Below, in pieces: positions 61,430 through 64,000 of a DNA stretch of 64,000 bases. Source of the DNA: Coriaria nepalensis (taxonomy: Eukaryota; Streptophyta; Magnoliopsida; Cucurbitales; Coriariaceae); NCBI GenBank assembly GCA_027186245.1, contig CP114485.1, positions 12,056,001-12,120,000 of the forward strand, read 5' to 3'. A model generated the notes under the pieces. It searched no databases, was not told the origin of the DNA, and worked only from the letters and a program-made list of their open reading frames with translations. How positions within the stretch are numbered: the stretch's first letter is position 1; every line of letters starts with the position of its first letter. The position numbers and the translations under genes were made by a program.

Positions 61430-62191
61430 AGGTCTCTGCTAAAATGGTGAAATTTCCGTTCTAAAAATCATGGTGATAAGAAGTTTTGTTTGTCACCATG
61501 ATATCCTCTGAGGTAAGCTTTTTTTTTCCCCCCCTTCTTCTCTATTTTTTAAATGCATTATTATGGGTTTGATGCAACTTCTTCTTCTTCTTCCAAATAT
61601 TTTTTCTTTTCTTTTCCAAATATTCATTATCATGAATATTTTTCCTTTTCCAAATATTTTTTATTATTATTATTTTTGGATTTCCGATTTGTTTATTGGG
61701 TTTTCTCTGTTAGGGATTTTTCCAGTCTATTTGACTTTGAAGCCAAAAAAGATGTCTGTTTGGCGGTGAAGAAAATTCGGTGCTTGGCTGGTTTCTTTTC
61801 TCTTTTCTTTTTAAGTTTTTGTTTCATCTGGGACTGATTAGGTGAAACTAGCGATCGAGACTGTTTTATAATATTATGGGTTTTTTTTCTGGGTTTGAAT
61901 AGTTTTTTCAGATTTAAGAAGAAAAGGAATTAATTAGTTTTTATATGATTAATTCCTGGGGTTAGTAGTTCTAATTGTTTCATGGGTTTGAAGAAATTAG
62001 GCTTTTTCTGGAGCTGTGAAATCTGTACAGGTTCATTTCAAGGACACCCGCTTGATTTTAGGTCTTCTTCTCAGCTTGAGGAGGAGAAGAAGACAAAGGA
62101 GTTTTGCGGGCATAAGATTTTCTGAAACAAAGGGGGACAAAAAAAAAATCTCAGCAAAAAAAGAAAAAAGCTTGTCGCGAAAATAAGGATC
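61430..62191 (+). other. kinase 5' leader with probable intron and upstream ORFs
   Basis: A donor at 61512/61513 (CTCTGAG|GTAAGC) and an acceptor at 62030/62031 (TGTACAG|GTTC) outline a leader intron of 518 bases. Several ATGs precede the main start: 61444 (six codons), 61470, and 61498. If the intron is removed, the ATG at 61498 opens a 56-codon frame that ends at 62186, six bases before the kinase start. The pattern is inferred from sequence only. Confidence 0.5.
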
Positions 62192-64000
62192 ATGGAGGAA
62201 GAGTCAAATTCTTGGCTAAGGAGAGCGAAATTTTCTCACACGGTTTGTCATAGATGGGACTCGGTTAGATTGAACTCTAGCCCTTTAATCCTCCAACCTG
62301 ACCACAAAAATTTCGACTTGAAATCAAAATCAGGAGGAACATCTTCTTCCGGGCAGAAGTTGATGCCCGGAGGAAACTCCCATTTCCATCCAAGGCCTGC
62401 CCTGATAATGCAGCGGTCAGTCTCTCCCCTGCCCGAAACTCCAATCTCTGACACGTTCAAAGAAGCCCGGTCGAATCAAAGGCGGTTTTCTACTCCCTTG
62501 CCTCAACGTAGAGAACCCAAGAAGAAAGTGATTTCAAGAAAATCATCGAGTAATGATTTTCGGGAAGTTAAGTCATCAATGAATTCTATGCCCATGGGAC
62601 ATTTGACTTGTATGAGAGTCAATGAAAAGCCGAGGATCCATAAGGAATCTTCTTGGACTAAGTTGTTTGATCATGGTGGAGGTAGGGTTAGTGCCGTTGA
62701 TGCCGTAGATGAATACGACGTGGATCTTTCCAAGTTGTTTCTTGGGGTTAGGTTTGCGCATGGTGCCCACAGCCGGCTTTACCATGGGATATATAAAGAC
62801 GAACCCATTGCTGTTAAGTTGATTAGGGTCCCAGATGATGATGAAAATGGAGGTCTTGGGGCTCGGTTAGGAAAACAATTTAGTAGAGAAGTCACTCTTT
62901 TATCTCGACTTCACCATCCAAATGTTATAAAGGTTCGATCCCACTTGACTCATTTTTTCCCTTTCAATCGTCTTTTTGCTGTCCCAATATGTATTGTAAT
63001 TATTAGATTTGATGGTCTTTTAGATATGTGCATTCAGGTTTGGTTTTTCATTAGGGATTGCATTCGGTTGAGTCTTAAAACTGACATTTCGGTGAACCGA
63101 CATTTTGAAAACTTTATTTTGATTTTTGGTAGGGTAAACTGAATTTTGTTTAAATGTGCTATTGAAGCTAACAAACAAGGAATTCTAGGCTACACAGAGA
63201 TTGTAGACTTTGATGACTGGGATCATGCCATGCCATCGCTTTTTCACAGCAGATGCTGACATGGTATGATCCCTACTGCTGGGAGTATTACTCCATATGT
63301 AGCCTAGAATTTCTTGCAAACAACAAACGTTTTTTTTTTTTTTTGCCAAAACTAGATTTTAAATCTTAGGTGGCATTTTAAACTGTTGACCAAGTGAACC
63401 GTTGATCATTGTTTCCCTAGGTCTTAATGAAGTTAACAGATTTGGAACACGTGCATCTAGAGAATCCTAAGTTAATTGAGTTTTCAGAATTCGATTCTGT
63501 TGTTGCTCTGTATATCCTTTTATATTTTTCCTTAAGTGAGGATTGTATCTGTTATTTCATACTTACAACTTGATTTTGATCTGTTGACCCCAGTTGGTAG
63601 CAGCATGTAGAAAACCACCGGTTTATTGTGTCATAACAGAATACCTTTCCGAAGGTTCCTTAAGGGCATATCTACGCAAACTTGAGCACAAATCCCTTAC
63701 TCTCCAAAAACTTATTGCGATCGCACTGGACATTGCTCGTGGGATGGAATACATTCAGTCTCAAGGTGTCATTCATAGGGACCTTAAACCTGAGAACATC
63801 CTCATCGATCAAGATATGCACTTCAAAGTCGCGGATTTTGGTATAGCTTGCGAGGAGGTGTATTGTGATTTGTTGGCTGATGATCCCGGGACTTACAGGT
63901 GGATGGCCCCTGAGATGATTAAACGTAAGTCATATGGGAAAAAGGTTGATGTTTATAGTTTTGGACTTATCTTGTGGGAAATGGTTGTTGGAACAATTCC
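62192..64000 (+). CDS. Raf-like/HT1-like protein kinase, 5' part
   Basis: Plant Raf-like MAPKKK-type Ser/Thr/Tyr kinase, soluble; members include HT1, a CO2 and stomatal regulator. Exon 1 is 62192-62932 (247 codons, phase 0) and exon 2 starts at 63594 and is cut by the window edge; 382 complete codons are visible. The N-terminal 180 residues are Ser/Arg-rich and probably disordered, starting MEEESNSWLRRAKFSHTV. The kinase starts near residue 181: glycine loop GVRFAHGAHSRLYHG, Lys209 in AVKL, Glu233, HRDLKPEN (308-315), DFG (328-330), GTYRWMAPE (346-354) and DVYSFGLILWEM. HRDLKPEN and GTYRWMAPE are typical of plant Raf-like C-group kinases. Its closest Arabidopsis relatives, from memory of the N terminus, are At3g46930 and At5g58950. 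The C-terminal part lies outside the window. Confidence 0.92.
63176..63316 (+). other. imperfect hairpin in the kinase intron
   Basis: Outer stem: 63176-63194 pairs with 63298-63316 (19 pairs, one G-U). Inner stem: 63219-63232 pairs with 63260-63273 (14 pairs, one G-U). An internal loop of about 24 nt lies on each side between the stems, and a terminal loop closes the inner stem. It could be a primary-miRNA fold or a small inverted-repeat transposon. Confidence 0.5.

Noticed and set aside
1..64000. CRISPR arrays, operons, prophage or bacterial elements
   Set aside because: None seen; all gene structures are those of a plant nuclear genome.

Overview
The window is nuclear DNA of a flowering plant, almost certainly a eudicot. 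The genes have introns with GT..AG borders, the intergenic DNA is very AT-rich, and every recognisable product belongs to a plant family. I cannot name the species from the sequence. It holds nine protein-coding genes: eight complete ones and one cut by the right edge. Long AT-rich stretches between them carry old transposon remains and simple repeats.

Layout, left to right: a dead pogo/Tigger-type transposase relic (about 0.5-1.7 kb); DEG15, a peroxisomal processing protease ending in SKL (+, 2382-6711, 14 exons); a Dof zinc-finger factor (-, 10542-11576); a small SPL3/4/5-type SBP-box factor with a miR156 site in its 3' UTR (+, 21095-22748); a mitochondrial basic amino acid carrier of the BAC1 type (-, 23306-25807, 8 exons); an SMG7-like EST1-domain protein (-, 27297-31005); a short-eroded repeat array (33.0-34.6 kb); a non-autonomous hAT-like element (35629-36384); a RALF4/19-type peptide precursor (+, 38205-38534); an internally deleted Ty1/copia element (38992-41697, - orientation); a VQ-motif protein (-, 45489-46208); an AGP31-type histidine/proline-rich wall protein with a PAC domain (-, 52578-53825); a second hAT-like element with a perfect 8-bp target-site duplication (55166-55938); a LINE RNase H relic, a satellite-like repeat of about 157 bp and a GC-rich oddity (57-60 kb); and the 5' part of a Raf-like/HT1-like protein kinase (+, 62192 to the edge).

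The gene set itself is informative. As I recall the Arabidopsis locus numbers, DEG15, DOF1.4, AGP31, a VQ gene, RALFL4 and SMG7L cluster near At1g28260-At1g28320. SPL3, BAC1, AGP30, a VQ gene and RALFL19 cluster near At2g33775-At2g33820. This window interleaves both sets in one block, so it looks like the unduplicated counterpart of two Arabidopsis paralogous segments that each lost part of the set.

The genes do not form one pathway. They cover peroxisomal protein maturation, phase-change and vascular transcription factors, mitochondrial arginine/ornithine transport, RNA surveillance, pollen or cell-wall signalling, MAPK-linked VQ regulation and kinase signalling. No dedicated defence or biosynthetic cluster is visible. 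The least-explained items are an imperfect hairpin in the kinase intron, a spliced upstream ORF of that kinase, and a GC-rich 0.35-kb island at 57.3-57.7 kb.
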